DNA of 64,000 nucleotides from Deltaproteobacteria bacterium (GCA_029547185.1 JAKPPU010000035.1:18372-82371), one strand, 5' to 3'. Positions 16,100 to 26,000 are shown, numbered from the stretch's first letter. The notes: generated from the letters alone by a model not told the origin. Program-made: numbers and translations.

Positions 16100-16678
16100 G
16101 TGAGGAGCGAACCGAAGAGAAAACTCTCAGCAGGGACCCTGACCCGACGCGATCTTCTCAAGACCGGCATGCTGGCTCTGGGCGGATTCCTGTGCCCGCA
16201 GGCGCTCATGGGATCGATGTGCCCGACGCTTCCCTACGAGAAATCCCTGTCGTTCTATAACCTCCACACCGGCGAGAAGCTCAAGACCGTATACTGGTCC
16301 GACGGCATGTACGTCCTCGAGGCGCTTTCCGACATCAACCAGATCCTCCGGGACTTCCGCACCGGTGATATCAAACCCATCGACACCGGCCTGCTCGACC
16401 TTCTCCATTCCATTCATGGACTCATCGGGTCCCGGGGCATTCTCCACGTCGTCTCCGGGTACCGGTCACCCGAAACGAATGCCCTCCTCAGGGAAAACGA
16501 CGGCGGCGTAGCCGCCAAAAGCCTCCACATCGAGGGGAAGGCCGTCGATTTCCGCCTGCCGGGATGCAGCCTCAAAACCCTCCACAAGGCAGCGGTGAGG
16601 CTGCAGGGCGGAGGCGTGGGCTACTATCCCGCCCTGGGCTTCGTGCATGTGGATGTCGGGCGCGTTCGCTACTGGTAG
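16100..16678 (+). CDS. MepK/YcbK-like peptidoglycan peptidase with Tat signal
   Basis: A 192-residue member of the M15-type DUF882 family. The Tat-like signal RRDLLKTGMLALGG is near residues 16-30. The metal site is visible as SLHIEGKAVD (H143 and D150) and FVHVDVG (H183), and VVSGYRSPETNALLR precedes it. E. coli MepK cuts 3-3 crosslinks (mDAP-mDAP) in peptidoglycan. It is followed at once by an L,D-transpeptidase that would make 3-3 crosslinks, so the pair could build and remodel the same bond. GTG start after AGGGAA. Confidence 0.9.
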   Translation: MRSEPKRKLSAGTLTRRDLLKTGMLALGGFLCPQALMGSMCPTLPYEKSLSFYNLHTGEKLKTVYWSDGMYVLEALSDINQILRDFRTGDIKPIDTGLLDLLHSIHGLIGSRGILHVVSGYRSPETNALLRENDGGVAAKSLHIEGKAVDFRLPGCSLKTLHKAAVRLQGGGVGYYPALGFVHVDVGRVRYW

Positions 16679-16689
16679 GAGCTCAGGCC

Positions 16690-18663
16690 TTGCGTATTCC
16701 ATTGAGACTGCTCGTGCTTCTGCTCCTCTGCATTTTTCTCCTTCCTGCCTGTACGCTCAAGACCGAGTATGCCCCGATCCCCGAGATAGTGGTACCCCGG
16801 GAAGGCCAGGCTCCGGATTCGGATACGCGGCAGGCTCACGAGGACTCGGCTGCAGAGAAGGAGCAGGCCCGGGAGCAGGGGGACTCGGCTCCGGAGGTGC
16901 CGCAGCCCCGGGAAGACCCGGTCTCGGCGGCACTCCGGCAGGGCCTGGAAGGCGCGGAGCCCGAGGTCGCCTTCGGCGTTGATTCATGCCGGTATTCGTC
17001 ATGGCCCGTACTGCCGAGGCTTTATGAGCGTCGGGGGTACCGTCCCGTCTGGACCTCGCCCGAGGCAGTCGACCAGCTCATTGCCGCCATACGGGCATCG
17101 TATGACGAGGGCCTCAATCCCTGGGATTACAACCTGGACGAGATCCTCGAATCGCTCGAGGAAAATCCTGTCGGCCAGGCCTCGGACCCTGCCCGGGCAG
17201 CGTTCCTCGATCTGCTCCTCACGGATGCCTTCATACGCCTCGCAAGCAACACCCTGTATGGCAAGGAGGACCCCGCCTTCCATCATCCCGAATGGACAAC
17301 GGAGGATGCCACGGGAAGCGAAGCCCTCGTGGACTACTTCGAGAGGGCGCTTGCGTTTCCCTCCGTCACCCAGATCGTGGACTCCTGGAAGGTGCGCTAT
17401 GTGTATTATGAAAGAATGAAGCAGGCCCTGGCCGCCTACCGTTCCATCCGTGCACGAGGCGGCTGGAAGAGACTGCCTGAAGGCAAGCCTCTGAGAATGG
17501 GCGATTCGGGCTCGGGCGTGCTGGCGCTCCGCCGGCGCCTGGCAGCAGAATACCCCGGCCTCAAGCTGCCTCTGACAAATCCGCTCTTCGACGATGGACT
17601 GAGCCGGGCAGTGCGCTACTTCCAGGCCCGGCACAGCATCAGGCCTGACGGGGTGGCGGGCAGAGAGACCATCATGGCGATGAACGTCCCGGTCAAGGAC
17701 CGCATTGACCAGATCCGGATAAACCTCGAGCGGTGCAGGTGGGTGCTGAGAAACCTCGGCGACCTCTTCGTGCTGGTGGACATCGTGGGCTTCAATGTCT
17801 GCGTCCAGAAGGACGGCAAGGTCATGTGGTCGGGCAGGGCGCAGGTGGGTCAGCCCTATCGCGACACGCCGCTCCTGAGGTCCGAGATCACCCACATAGA
17901 GCTCAACCCCACCTGGACCATACCGCCCACCGTGCGAGATGAAGACGTTCTGCCTGAGGTGAAAAAGGACTTAAACTACCTCAAAAAGCACAACATCGTG
18001 ATCATCGATAAAGAGGGCCTGGGCTTCGTCACGGAACCCAAAGAGGTGAAATGGTGGCTCTACCCCGAAGAGCCTTTCCCCTACAGGCTCGTGCAGCAGC
18101 CCGGCGGTAACAATCCGCTCGGCCGCATCAAGATCATGTTTCCGAACAAGCAGCGGGTCTTCCTCCACGACACCCCCAGCAAGTTCCTGTTCGACCGGGG
18201 GGAGCGGACGTTCAGCTCGGGGTGCATCCGGGTCGAGAGACCTTTCGAGCTGGCATCCTTGCTGTTCCGCGGCTTTTGCGAGTGGACCCCGGGAAAGCTC
18301 CAGCGTGCAGCCAACAGCAGCCGGACCTGGACGCTCGACCTGCCCATGCCGGTTCCCATTCTGATAACGTATCTGACCGTGGTGGTCGACGGAAAGGGAG
18401 TGCCCTCCTTCAGGAAAGACCTCTACAGCCACGATCCCTCCCTGCTGAAAGAATTGGGACCTGATCCGCGTATCGACCCCGGATCAAGGCGGCAGAGGCC
18501 GGAAGCGATCTCGAGGACCTTCCCCGACGAGCGGCTGGCCAAAGTGTTCAAAGGCCTCTCTCTCGGGGCAGAGAGCGGGACCATCGACGCCGATGACGAT
18601 GACAGGCAGGAAATGAAGCCGGGGAATGGTCTGGAAGCGATGACCGGGGCACCTTTCGAATGA
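16690..18663 (+). CDS. Lipoprotein L,D-transpeptidase (YcbB/LdtD-like)
   Basis: A 657-residue enzyme. TTG at 16690, eight bases after AGGAG, gives a lipoprotein signal with lipobox LPAC and lipidated C21; the sequence upstream is the mepK gene. Domains in order: acidic linker (25-90), L,D-transpeptidase scaffold domain (about 90-260), PG_binding_1 domain (MGDSGSGVLALRRRL to PDGVAGRETIMAMN, about 265-335), YkuD catalytic domain (about 350-540) with HDTPSK and SSGCIRVE, catalytic C512. It makes 3-3 peptidoglycan crosslinks in the periplasm. The last 90 residues are an acidic low-complexity tail not usual in E. coli LdtD. Co-transcribed with the MepK-like gene (spacing 11 bases). Confidence 0.92.
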   Translation: MRIPLRLLVLLLLCIFLLPACTLKTEYAPIPEIVVPREGQAPDSDTRQAHEDSAAEKEQAREQGDSAPEVPQPREDPVSAALRQGLEGAEPEVAFGVDSCRYSSWPVLPRLYERRGYRPVWTSPEAVDQLIAAIRASYDEGLNPWDYNLDEILESLEENPVGQASDPARAAFLDLLLTDAFIRLASNTLYGKEDPAFHHPEWTTEDATGSEALVDYFERALAFPSVTQIVDSWKVRYVYYERMKQALAAYRSIRARGGWKRLPEGKPLRMGDSGSGVLALRRRLAAEYPGLKLPLTNPLFDDGLSRAVRYFQARHSIRPDGVAGRETIMAMNVPVKDRIDQIRINLERCRWVLRNLGDLFVLVDIVGFNVCVQKDGKVMWSGRAQVGQPYRDTPLLRSEITHIELNPTWTIPPTVRDEDVLPEVKKDLNYLKKHNIVIIDKEGLGFVTEPKEVKWWLYPEEPFPYRLVQQPGGNNPLGRIKIMFPNKQRVFLHDTPSKFLFDRGERTFSSGCIRVERPFELASLLFRGFCEWTPGKLQRAANSSRTWTLDLPMPVPILITYLTVVVDGKGVPSFRKDLYSHDPSLLKELGPDPRIDPGSRRQRPEAISRTFPDERLAKVFKGLSLGAESGTIDADDDDRQEMKPGNGLEAMTGAPFE

Positions 18664-18839
18664 TCATAGGATTCGCACCTCAGTCCCTCTCCGATCAGTA
18701 TCCCGTCCGGACCACGGCTTCCTTGCGTTCATTCTTCACGGCTATACCTATGGCGAGGCCATGCTGGTGATCGGGGTAGAGAAACAGCGAGGAGAGGGCA
18801 CGGGAACGCGGGCATCGGCACCCGCCTCGAAGCGTATCC

Positions 18840-19505
18840 TCACAGGCTCCGCAGGAAGGCCACGATATCCTTGTTGCTGAGGTAATATTTCTTCTGGCCG
18901 TCGGACGCCTTGCCGGCTTTGATGAGGCTGTCCATGCTCGATATGATCCGCTCGGAGTATTCGATGAGCGCCCATTTGGATACCCGGGGCAGGGGCGGGG
19001 CGGTAATCCACCAGCGGGAGCCGTCGAAGCTCAGGCTCAGCTTTACGATGTCGTTGCTTTTCCTGTCGGCCATGTACCTCTTGCCAGCGATCCCGTCGGT
19101 GCTGGCGAGCCGTCGATAGGCTATCGTGGCTTCGGCGGTATCCTTCGAGACCTGCACGTCCCGGATCACATAGGAATCCACCACGACCAGAGGGTCGCTG
19201 GAGAAATTGATGACCTTTCCGTGCTTGTCGCCGCGATCGGATGCTGCTTCCTTCTCGCTCGCCTTCTTCGGATCGAGCTTGACGACCTTTATCCTGATGT
19301 CCTGGGCGCCTTTGAATTCCGCATCGCAGTACTCCTGGACGAGCGTTTTCGGATCTGACTGGATCTTATCGAAGTACTCAGCTCCCTTGTTGAAGACGCT
19401 CCACGTTATCTCATAGGCGTGGACCGAAGATTGAAACGGGAAAAGAACAGTGACTGCCGCTGCCAGCAATACAACGCTCATGAGATGCATTCCGATCCTG
19501 CTCAT
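18840..19505 (-). CDS. Exported protein of unknown function
   Basis: A 221-residue secreted protein. The start at 19505 is chosen because TAGGAG lies four bases upstream and it opens a signal peptide (MSRIGMHLMSVVLLAAAVTVLF, cut after VHA). The mature part is alpha-beta with KGAEYFDKIQSDPKTLVQEYCDAEF and a beta-rich second half (DPLVVVDSYVIRDVQV, EATIAYRRLAS, VKLSLSFDGSRWWITAPPLPRVSK), resembling the NTF2/SnoaL-like fold of small periplasmic proteins. No enzyme motif is seen. It is a single gene convergent with the L,D-transpeptidase. Confidence 0.75.
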   Translation of the reverse strand: MSRIGMHLMSVVLLAAAVTVLFPFQSSVHAYEITWSVFNKGAEYFDKIQSDPKTLVQEYCDAEFKGAQDIRIKVVKLDPKKASEKEAASDRGDKHGKVINFSSDPLVVVDSYVIRDVQVSKDTAEATIAYRRLASTDGIAGKRYMADRKSNDIVKLSLSFDGSRWWITAPPLPRVSKWALIEYSERIISSMDSLIKAGKASDGQKKYYLSNKDIVAFLRSL

Positions 19506-19877
19506 ATCACTCCTACTCACGTCCGCACGATGCCTTCGCTGCCGCGTCCTTCGCATCAGCCTCTGCCGCCACACCGAACCGGGAGGGCAGAGCTCTTTGT
19601 TTTCACAAACAGACGCACGGTTGAAATCCGGGTTTTGTTTTTGAAGTTCGGGTAAAAACTGGTCTTCCCCTTAGCCTGACTCATGAATCCGAATGAACAG
19701 CCCGCATCTTCCATCTATCGGCAATATACCACTCTCTGTGAGCAAGGGCAAGACGGCATGACCTGTTCAGGGATCGCGACGGGGCATCGGCTCAAAAAAA
19801 GGGGTGGCCCTCTTCGATATGCCGACAGCCCTTTCCGTTCACCGCAATCGGCTGCAGGTCATCATCGAGTCAAGCAA
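19506..19877. other. Intergenic region, no gene seen
   Basis: 372 bases between the exported-protein gene and a small membrane-protein gene, with no frame that has a convincing start, composition or similarity. A short minus-strand promoter for the exported protein is presumed near its right-hand end. Confidence 0.4.
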
Positions 19878-20045
19878 TCAGGTCACGGGCGGCCTTCGTC
19901 CGAGCAGGTAGGAAATGGCAGAGAATGCCAGAAAGACGATAAAGGTGATTTTTGCCATCTCGGATGCAACACCTACGATGCCGCTGAAGCCGAGAATCCC
20001 GGTAAAAACTGCTATTATCAGAAAAAGGATCGTCCAATTCAGCAT
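19878..20045 (-). CDS. DUF1328 small membrane protein (YtjA-like)
   Basis: A complete 55-residue protein beginning MLNWTILFLIIAVFTGILGF and ending LLGRRPPVT. It has two hydrophobic helices (about 5-25 and 33-48) and the family features MLxWxxxFLIIAxxxxxLGF, GIAG-like SGIVGVASEMAK and I-x-F-IVFLAF. The family is widespread, often stress-induced, and of unknown function. The start follows GGAGAGGGAGAAGGGACA. It is easily missed because of its length. Confidence 0.88.
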   Translation of the reverse strand: MLNWTILFLIIAVFTGILGFSGIVGVASEMAKITFIVFLAFSAISYLLGRRPPVT

Positions 20046-20241
20046 TGTCCCTTCTCCCTCTCCTCCTCCCGGCCTTTGTACTGACCGTCATGACCGGATC
20101 TTTAGCCCCATCGAATGCTCCTTTGTGATGGGGAGCGAGTGGCTCGTAATATTTATGATAGAAATCTGCGATGGTTCGACAAGTGACCGTCTTTCCCCTT
20201 CCAGGATGGAGGGCGATCGAGGCTTCGCACGATAGTGCCCA

Positions 20242-20268
20242 TTGAGTCGCGATCAGATTTCATATACT
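20242..20268 (+). promoter_or_regulatory. Possible promoter of the HNH nuclease gene
   Basis: TTGAGT (20242-20247), 15-base spacer, TATACT (20263-20268), 73 bases before the ATG. The -10 box is good but the spacer is short. Confidence 0.35.
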
Positions 20269-20341
20269 GTAGGAGACGGGGAACGAGGTGCCGGGCCGGG
20301 AAAAGCTCCGCACCGACACCCCGGGATTCAAGGAGGAGAGC

Positions 20342-20755
20342 ATGGGCTCTGACAGCTCGAAGACCGATAAGCCGGCCATGACGAAGCTCAGCAGGGAAGA
20401 GCTCGATCGGTTCGTGGAAAAGGCCCGCCAGCTCAACAGCGAGCGCATGCAGGGCTACCGCGAGCAGTCGCTCAAGATCCATCCCTGGGTATGTGCGCGC
20501 TGCGGCAGGCAGTTCACCGTGAAGACCCTCAAGGGGCTCACCGTCCACCACAAGGACCACAACCACAACAACAATCCTCCGGACGGGAGCAACTGGGAAA
20601 ATCTGTGCGTCTACTGCCACGACCACGAGCACGGCCGGGACTTAAGCGGGGAAGGGCCGGACGATCACAGCGACGAGGGGACCGTACCCATGGGGAACAA
20701 TCCCTTCTCGAAGCTGGGCGAGATGCTCAGAGAGAAGAAAAAGAAAGACAGATAA
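20342..20755 (+). CDS. yajD: YajD-type HNH nuclease
   Basis: A 137-residue HNH-family protein. A zinc site is formed by CARCGRQF and CVYCHDHEH, and the nuclease core by LTVHHKDHNHNNNPPDGSNWENL, in which HHxDHN gives the catalytic histidine and N/H metal ligands. This is the YajD family, found as a single small gene in many Proteobacteria. ATG at 20342 after AAGGAGGAGAGC fixes the start. The C-terminal tail is basic (REKKKKDR). The biological substrate of YajD proteins is not established. Confidence 0.88.
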   Translation: MGSDSSKTDKPAMTKLSREELDRFVEKARQLNSERMQGYREQSLKIHPWVCARCGRQFTVKTLKGLTVHHKDHNHNNNPPDGSNWENLCVYCHDHEHGRDLSGEGPDDHSDEGTVPMGNNPFSKLGEMLREKKKKDR

Positions 20756-20963
20756 GCTCATCCCTGCCGTCGGATTCGCAGTCCCGCAGCGCGTAGCATC
20801 CCGAAAGTCCCAGGTTTGGCAAGTCACGCTCGATTTCACTTCTTGACAGCATGGAAAAAGGCATGTTGAATTGAAATCCGAACCGGTGTTACAGGATGCT
20901 TAAAACCGTGCTCTGGATGGACTGGAATGCCCGGTGCTGCAGGCACTGTGAGAGGAGAGAGAA

Positions 20964-21794
20964 ATGTCCGTGCAGGATAAAACGAACAACATGGCCCTGT
21001 TCTGCGATTTCGAGAACATCGCCCTGGGCGTGAGAGACGCCAGATACGCGAGCTTCGATATGAAGAAGGTGGTCGAGCGCCTCCTGCTCAAGGGGAGCAT
21101 CATCGTGAAGAAGGCCTACTGCGACTGGGAGCGCTACAAGGACTACAAGCAGGTCATGCACGAGGCATCCTTCGAGCTCATCGAGATCCCCCACCTCCGC
21201 CAGTCCGGCAAGAACTCGGCGGACATCCGCATGGTGGTCGATGCCCTCGACCTCTGCTATACGAAGCTCCACGTCGACACCTTCGTGATCATCTCCGGCG
21301 ATTCGGACTTCTCGCCTCTCGTGAGCAAGCTCAGGGAAAACGACAAGACCGTCATCGGGGTGGGCGTGAAGAACTCCTCCTCCGACCTCCTCGTCGCCAA
21401 CTGCGACGAGTTCATCTTCTACGACGACCTCGTGCGAGAGAGCGAAACCAAGAAGCACAAGGGACGGAGGCCGCTGCCCAAGGTCGCCCCGGGTGCGCCG
21501 GTCAAGGTCGAGCCCAAGGAGGCCCCCGAGGAGGACAAGAAGCAGAAGGCCATCGACTTCGTGATGGAGACGGTCGAGGCCATGTTCACCGAGCGGGGCG
21601 GCGAAGACAAGATCTGGGGCTCCATGGTGAAGCAGGCGCTCAGGCGCCGCCAGCCCGGGTTCAACGAGAGCTACTACGGTTTCCGCTCGTTCAGCCGGCT
21701 CCTCGAGGAGGCCCAGGACCGCCGCCTGCTCGAGCTCGAGCTCGACGAAAAGTCCGGGAGCTACATCATCAAGAACGTGATCCACGAAGAGTGA
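20964..21794 (+). CDS. NYN-domain ribonuclease with C-terminal LOTUS/OST-HTH domain
   Basis: A 276-residue protein. Residues 8-150 form a NYN (PIN-like) nuclease domain with the acidic residues D15 (FCDFENIA), D87 and D93 (NSADIRMVVDA) and D113/D115 (ISGDSDFSPL). Residues about 185-272 form a LOTUS/OST-HTH domain (AIDFVMETVEAMF, KIWGSMVKQALRRRQPGFNESYYGFRSFSRLLEEA). Between them is a basic, proline-rich linker. LOTUS domains bind RNA, often G-rich or structured; a NYN-LOTUS fusion is expected to process or degrade RNA. It is a single gene; ATG after GAGAGGAGAGAGAA. Confidence 0.92.
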   Translation: MSVQDKTNNMALFCDFENIALGVRDARYASFDMKKVVERLLLKGSIIVKKAYCDWERYKDYKQVMHEASFELIEIPHLRQSGKNSADIRMVVDALDLCYTKLHVDTFVIISGDSDFSPLVSKLRENDKTVIGVGVKNSSSDLLVANCDEFIFYDDLVRESETKKHKGRRPLPKVAPGAPVKVEPKEAPEEDKKQKAIDFVMETVEAMFTERGGEDKIWGSMVKQALRRRQPGFNESYYGFRSFSRLLEEAQDRRLLELELDEKSGSYIIKNVIHEE

Positions 21795-21853
21795 GAGCGT
21801 GCGTCCGCCGCTCGGTTATCGACCTTGCGGTGCAGGCCTGCTTCCCGCTCTGC

Positions 21854-23698
21854 CTATAAACCGGCCGCCTTCTTCCTCGCGATGCTCATGTCGTGGCGCC
21901 TGGCGGCGGAGAGCTCTGCCTTGCGGAGGCGCACGGACTTTGGCGTCACCTCGACCATCTCGTCTTCCCTGATGAACTGCAGAGCACGCTCGAGGGTCAT
22001 GGGGATGACCGGCGAGAGCAGGACATTGTCGTCGCGCCCCGCAGCCCGCATGTTGGTGAGCTTCTTCGCCTTCGTGGGGTTGACGTCGATGTCGTTTTCC
22101 TTGCTGTGCTCGCCGATGATCATGCCCTCGTAGACAGGGTCGCCGGGCACGATGAAGAGCCTGCCACGGGGCTCGAGGTTGAACAACGCGTAGGGGACCG
22201 CAGCCCCCCGCCGGTCGGCAACGATCGATCCGGTGAACCTGCTCGGGAACTCTCCCCGGTGCTCCTCATAACCCGACAGGTACGAGCTCATGATGCCGGT
22301 CCCCTTGGTGTCGGTGAGGAACTCGTCACGGTAGCCGATGAGGCTCCGGGAGGGGATGCTGAACTCGATCCTCACCCTGCCCGCGCCGTAGTTGATGTAG
22401 TTGATCATCCTGCCCTTGCGCATGGAGAGCGTGCTCGTGACCACGCCCAGGTAGTCCTCGTGGCAGTCGATGTAGAGGTGCTCGATGGGCTCGAAGACCT
22501 TGCCTGCGCGCATCTCGCAGATCACCTCGGGGCGGCCCACGCACATCTCGAAGCCCTCTCTGCGCATGGTCTCGATGAGGATCGCGAGCTGGAACTCTCC
22601 CCTGCCCTTCAGGATGAAGCAGTCCTTCTCGGGGGGAACCTCGAGCCTGATGGCCACGTTGCGCAACGTCTCCCTGAGGAGGCGCTCATGGATCCTCGTG
22701 GACTGCACATAGCTGCCCTCTGTTCCCGCGAGCGGCGAGTTGTTCGCGATGATCTTCATCGACACGGTGGGCTCGTCGACCGTTATCCTCTTGAGCGCCT
22801 TGGGCGCATCTGAAGTGCAGATCGTGTCTCCGATCATCACGTCCTCGATGCCTGCGAGCACCACGATATCCCCGGGCTCGGCCTTCCCGATCTCCCGGGC
22901 GTTCACTCCCTCGTAGCCCTGGAGCTTCGTGACCTTGAGCGGCAGATGTTCTCCCCGGGCATTGATGCAGATGAGGGGCTCGTTCGCGGTCGTGCGGCCG
23001 TGGAAAATCTTTCCGATGGCGAGCCTGCCGAGGTAGTCGGAGTAATCGAGGTCGGAGACGAGCATCTGGAAGGGCTCGTCCGGATCGTACGACGGGGCGG
23101 GTATCTCGCTCAAGATCGCATCGAAGAGCACGTGAAGATCCGATCCCTCCTCTTCGAGGGATTCGACGGCGATCCCCTCGCGGCCGATCGCGTAGAGACA
23201 GGGAAAATCGATCTGCCCGTCGTCGGCGCCGAGATCGATGAAGAGATCGAATATCTCGTTGAGGACTTCCAGCGGCCGGGCATCCTTACGGTCGATCTTG
23301 TTGATCACCACGATGATCTTCAGGCCCAGCTCGAGGGTCTTCTTGAGGACGAAGCGGGTCTGGGGAAGCGGCCCTTCGGAGGCGTCCACGAGCAGGATTG
23401 CACCGTCGGCCATCGAAAGCGCGCGCTCCACCTCGCCGCCGAAGTCGGCGTGGCCGGGGGTGTCGATGATGTTGACCTTGACGCCTTTCCAGAACACGGA
23501 GCAGTTCTTGGCGGCGATGGTGATGCCCCGCTCGCGCTCGAGCTCGAGCTTGTCCATGACCCTCGATTCGACTTCCTGGCCCTCGCGGAACACGCCGCTC
23601 TGCCTGAACATGGCATCCACGAGGGTGGTCTTCCCGTGATCGACATGGGCGATGATGGCGACGTTCCTGATGTTTTCGTTCTTCGTCGGATGGCTCAT
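21854..23698 (-). CDS. typA: Ribosome-associated GTPase BipA/TypA
   Basis: A 614-residue translational GTPase of standard length. G1 AHVDHGKTT (about 16-24), switch region with [12 protein letters not shown]3 DTPGHADF, G4 NKIDR. It continues through domains II and III, the BipA-specific domain ([20 protein letters not shown]) and the C-terminal domain ending KKAAGL. BipA binds the 70S ribosome and assists 50S assembly and stress translation. The start is set at the M of [14 protein letters not shown]; a longer frame reaches further upstream but without family similarity. It reads away from the fatty acyl-AMP ligase's promoter region. Confidence 0.97.
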   Translation of the reverse strand: MSHPTKNENIRNVAIIAHVDHGKTTLVDAMFRQSGVFREGQEVESRVMDKLELERERGITIAAKNCSVFWKGVKVNIIDTPGHADFGGEVERALSMADGAILLVDASEGPLPQTRFVLKKTLELGLKIIVVINKIDRKDARPLEVLNEIFDLFIDLGADDGQIDFPCLYAIGREGIAVESLEEEGSDLHVLFDAILSEIPAPSYDPDEPFQMLVSDLDYSDYLGRLAIGKIFHGRTTANEPLICINARGEHLPLKVTKLQGYEGVNAREIGKAEPGDIVVLAGIEDVMIGDTICTSDAPKALKRITVDEPTVSMKIIANNSPLAGTEGSYVQSTRIHERLLRETLRNVAIRLEVPPEKDCFILKGRGEFQLAILIETMRREGFEMCVGRPEVICEMRAGKVFEPIEHLYIDCHEDYLGVVTSTLSMRKGRMINYINYGAGRVRIEFSIPSRSLIGYRDEFLTDTKGTGIMSSYLSGYEEHRGEFPSRFTGSIVADRRGAAVPYALFNLEPRGRLFIVPGDPVYEGMIIGEHSKENDIDVNPTKAKKLTNMRAAGRDDNVLLSPVIPMTLERALQFIREDEMVEVTPKSVRLRKAELSAARRHDMSIARKKAAGL

Positions 23699-23806
23699 AT
23701 ATTCCCTGTATCTCGTGCTGCAGCGCTGCAGCGTACGGCGCACAGTGCCATAACCCACATCAGGAGTATTTGCAACAGATTTATCGATAGATACGCTGCC
23801 TGTCCG

Positions 23807-25609
23807 TCAGACCATATTGGAGTGATGGCCTTGACGGGTCTGCGGCTTTCCTTTCCCGGCATAGCGTTCCGTGGGCGTATCGGATATCATGCTCAGCTTT
23901 CCCGAAAGGTATTCCGCTCGGCATGCGCCCCTCTGGATCTTTCCGCTGGAGGTCTTCAGGAGCGTGTTGTTCTTCAGGAGCACGACATCGTAGATCTGTA
24001 TGCCGTGGTTGACCGCGACGGCGTTCTTGATGGAGCTGCAGATCTCATCGAGCACCGGAGCTCCGCCCGCAGCATAGTCGCTGCTGAGCTCCTGGAGGAG
24101 CACCACCCTGTTCTCGTCATGGACATCGATAGAAAATGCCGCATTGCAGCCTTTACGCAGGCCCGGATGGCTTTCCTCGGCTGACCGCTCGATGTCCTGC
24201 GGATACACATTCCTTCCCCGCAGGATGATCGTGTCCTTGATCCTGCCGGTGATGAACAGCTCTCCCTCCTGGAGGAAGCCTAAGTCTCCCGTCCTCAGGT
24301 AGGGGCCCTCGTTCGTGTCCTTGAGGTACGCATGGAACGTGTTCTCCGTGCCTTCTTCATTGTTCCAGTATCCCAGGGCCACACTCGGGCCTCGGACCCA
24401 TATCTCGCCGATTCTGTCCGGTCCGCACCTGGTCCCGGTTTCGGGATCCACGATGATGATCTCACCGCTTGCGAGCGTTTGCCCGCATCCCACACAGGCT
24501 TTATTCCTTCCGCCCGATTCACCGGCCTTCTTTACGCTATTGCCATGGAGCGCGGCAGTTTCAAAGGCCTGAACCTCGGGCAGCGCGTCTTTGCGGCCGC
24601 CCGATACTATGAGCGTCGATTCGGCCAGGCCGTAGCAGGGATAGAATGCCCTCTTATCGAAGCCGCAGCCCTGAAAAGCCTTCGTAAACCTTTCGAGGGT
24701 TGCGGCCTGAACAGGCTCAGCCCCGTTGAAGGCGAGGTCCCAGGAGCTCAGGTCGAGTCTCTCGCGCTGCTCGGGGGTGATCTTTCGGACGCACAGCTCA
24801 TACGCGAAGTTCGGACCGCCGCTCGTGGTTGCCCTGTAGCGGGAGATTGCCTGCAGCCAGCGAAGGGGCTTCTTCAGGAAGCTCAAGGGTGACATGAGCA
24901 CGACCGGAAACCCGACATAGAGCGGCTGCAGGATGCCGCCGATGAGCCCCATGTCGTGGTAGGGCGGAAGCCAGATCACGCCCCTGCTTGCCTTGCTGTG
25001 ACCGAAGCAGTCCCGTATGAGGGAAAGGTTGTGAAGGAGATTTTCATGGCTGAGCATGACACCTCTGGGCTTTGAAGTGGACCCTGAGGTATACTGGAGG
25101 AACGAGATATGGTGGGAGGTGATGATGCCTTCATCATGGGCGGTCTCTTCCGTCTCGTCCGTATTGATCCACTTGAGCTCCATGCCTGCCTTTTCCATCT
25201 CCGGCCGGATGCTGTCTGCTACAGCCTTTATGGAAAGGACGGTCCTGGGACTCGCGTCCTTGACAATGGAAAGCAGCTGCGAGAAATGCCTCTGGGAAAA
25301 AGGCGGGTACGAGGGCACCGCGATGATCCCGGCATACTGGCAGGCAAAGAACGAGGCTATATAGTCTATGCCCGGAGGATACAGCAGGAGTGCCCGATCG
25401 CCCAGTGCATTGCCGCTCCGAAGCAGCGATGCTATGTGGCGTGCTCTCCTGTCCAGCCCGTAGTGCGAAATCCTGTGCTCGGAGATGTCGTCTCCGGCGA
25501 GGAATTCCAGAAACAGGTATGCCGTTTTGTCCGGGCTTTCCTGAGACCGATAGCGGAGCATTTCCGCAATCGTGCTGAAATTCGGGTCACGGTATTCCAA
25601 GGTATTCAT
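23807..25609 (-). CDS. Fatty acyl-AMP ligase (FAAL-type adenylate-forming enzyme)
   Basis: A 600-residue ANL-superfamily enzyme. The P-loop motif is QYTSGSTSKPRGVMLSH, followed by WLPPYHDMGLIGGILQPL, FNGAEPV, YGLAEST and RTGDLGFLQEGELFITGR with IILRGRNVYPQDIE near the C-terminus. HDMGLIGG and the opening (SFFACQYAGIIAVPSYPP) place it among FAALs, which activate fatty acids as acyl-adenylates and pass them to acyl carrier proteins rather than CoA. No carrier protein, polyketide synthase or NRPS gene is nearby. The C-terminus continues past the domain (KPQTRQGHHSNMV). Confidence 0.92.
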   Translation of the reverse strand: MNTLEYRDPNFSTIAEMLRYRSQESPDKTAYLFLEFLAGDDISEHRISHYGLDRRARHIASLLRSGNALGDRALLLYPPGIDYIASFFACQYAGIIAVPSYPPFSQRHFSQLLSIVKDASPRTVLSIKAVADSIRPEMEKAGMELKWINTDETEETAHDEGIITSHHISFLQYTSGSTSKPRGVMLSHENLLHNLSLIRDCFGHSKASRGVIWLPPYHDMGLIGGILQPLYVGFPVVLMSPLSFLKKPLRWLQAISRYRATTSGGPNFAYELCVRKITPEQRERLDLSSWDLAFNGAEPVQAATLERFTKAFQGCGFDKRAFYPCYGLAESTLIVSGGRKDALPEVQAFETAALHGNSVKKAGESGGRNKACVGCGQTLASGEIIIVDPETGTRCGPDRIGEIWVRGPSVALGYWNNEEGTENTFHAYLKDTNEGPYLRTGDLGFLQEGELFITGRIKDTIILRGRNVYPQDIERSAEESHPGLRKGCNAAFSIDVHDENRVVLLQELSSDYAAGGAPVLDEICSSIKNAVAVNHGIQIYDVVLLKNNTLLKTSSGKIQRGACRAEYLSGKLSMISDTPTERYAGKGKPQTRQGHHSNMV

Positions 25610-26000
25610 TCCATGATCTCCCTGCCAACTACATGGATTCAGGATCCTTTATTTTTCCAGAAGCAGTCCGGCGGCTGCCGATACAGTCCTGCTGCCGTAT
25701 ATCCGCAAGTGATTCTTCCTCCCAAGGCATTTTCCCATTGAGGAACCACAATTCAATTTCCCCAGTTATTTATAATAATAGCCTTTTTTACTTTCTCCAG
25801 TTTTCGTGAAAGAAAACGCATGCATATTGCAGCGCCGGCAACTTTTCCCTTTCAAATTCGTGTGAAGACCATTATATGGGGGTGTGCGTGGGTTTCTCGG
25901 GATTTGTGGATGCAGTGGCACCTCTTCTTTCGAAGCTTTCCTTATGCAGAGATCACGGTGAAATCCATACGCATCGAAACAGAGACAAAGGAGCTTCCCC
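25610..26000. other. Divergent intergenic region (FAAL / EttA)
   Basis: 391 bases between two divergent genes. The stretch 25740-25800 is AT-rich and probably holds the promoters. No gene or clear hexamer pair was found. Confidence 0.4.
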
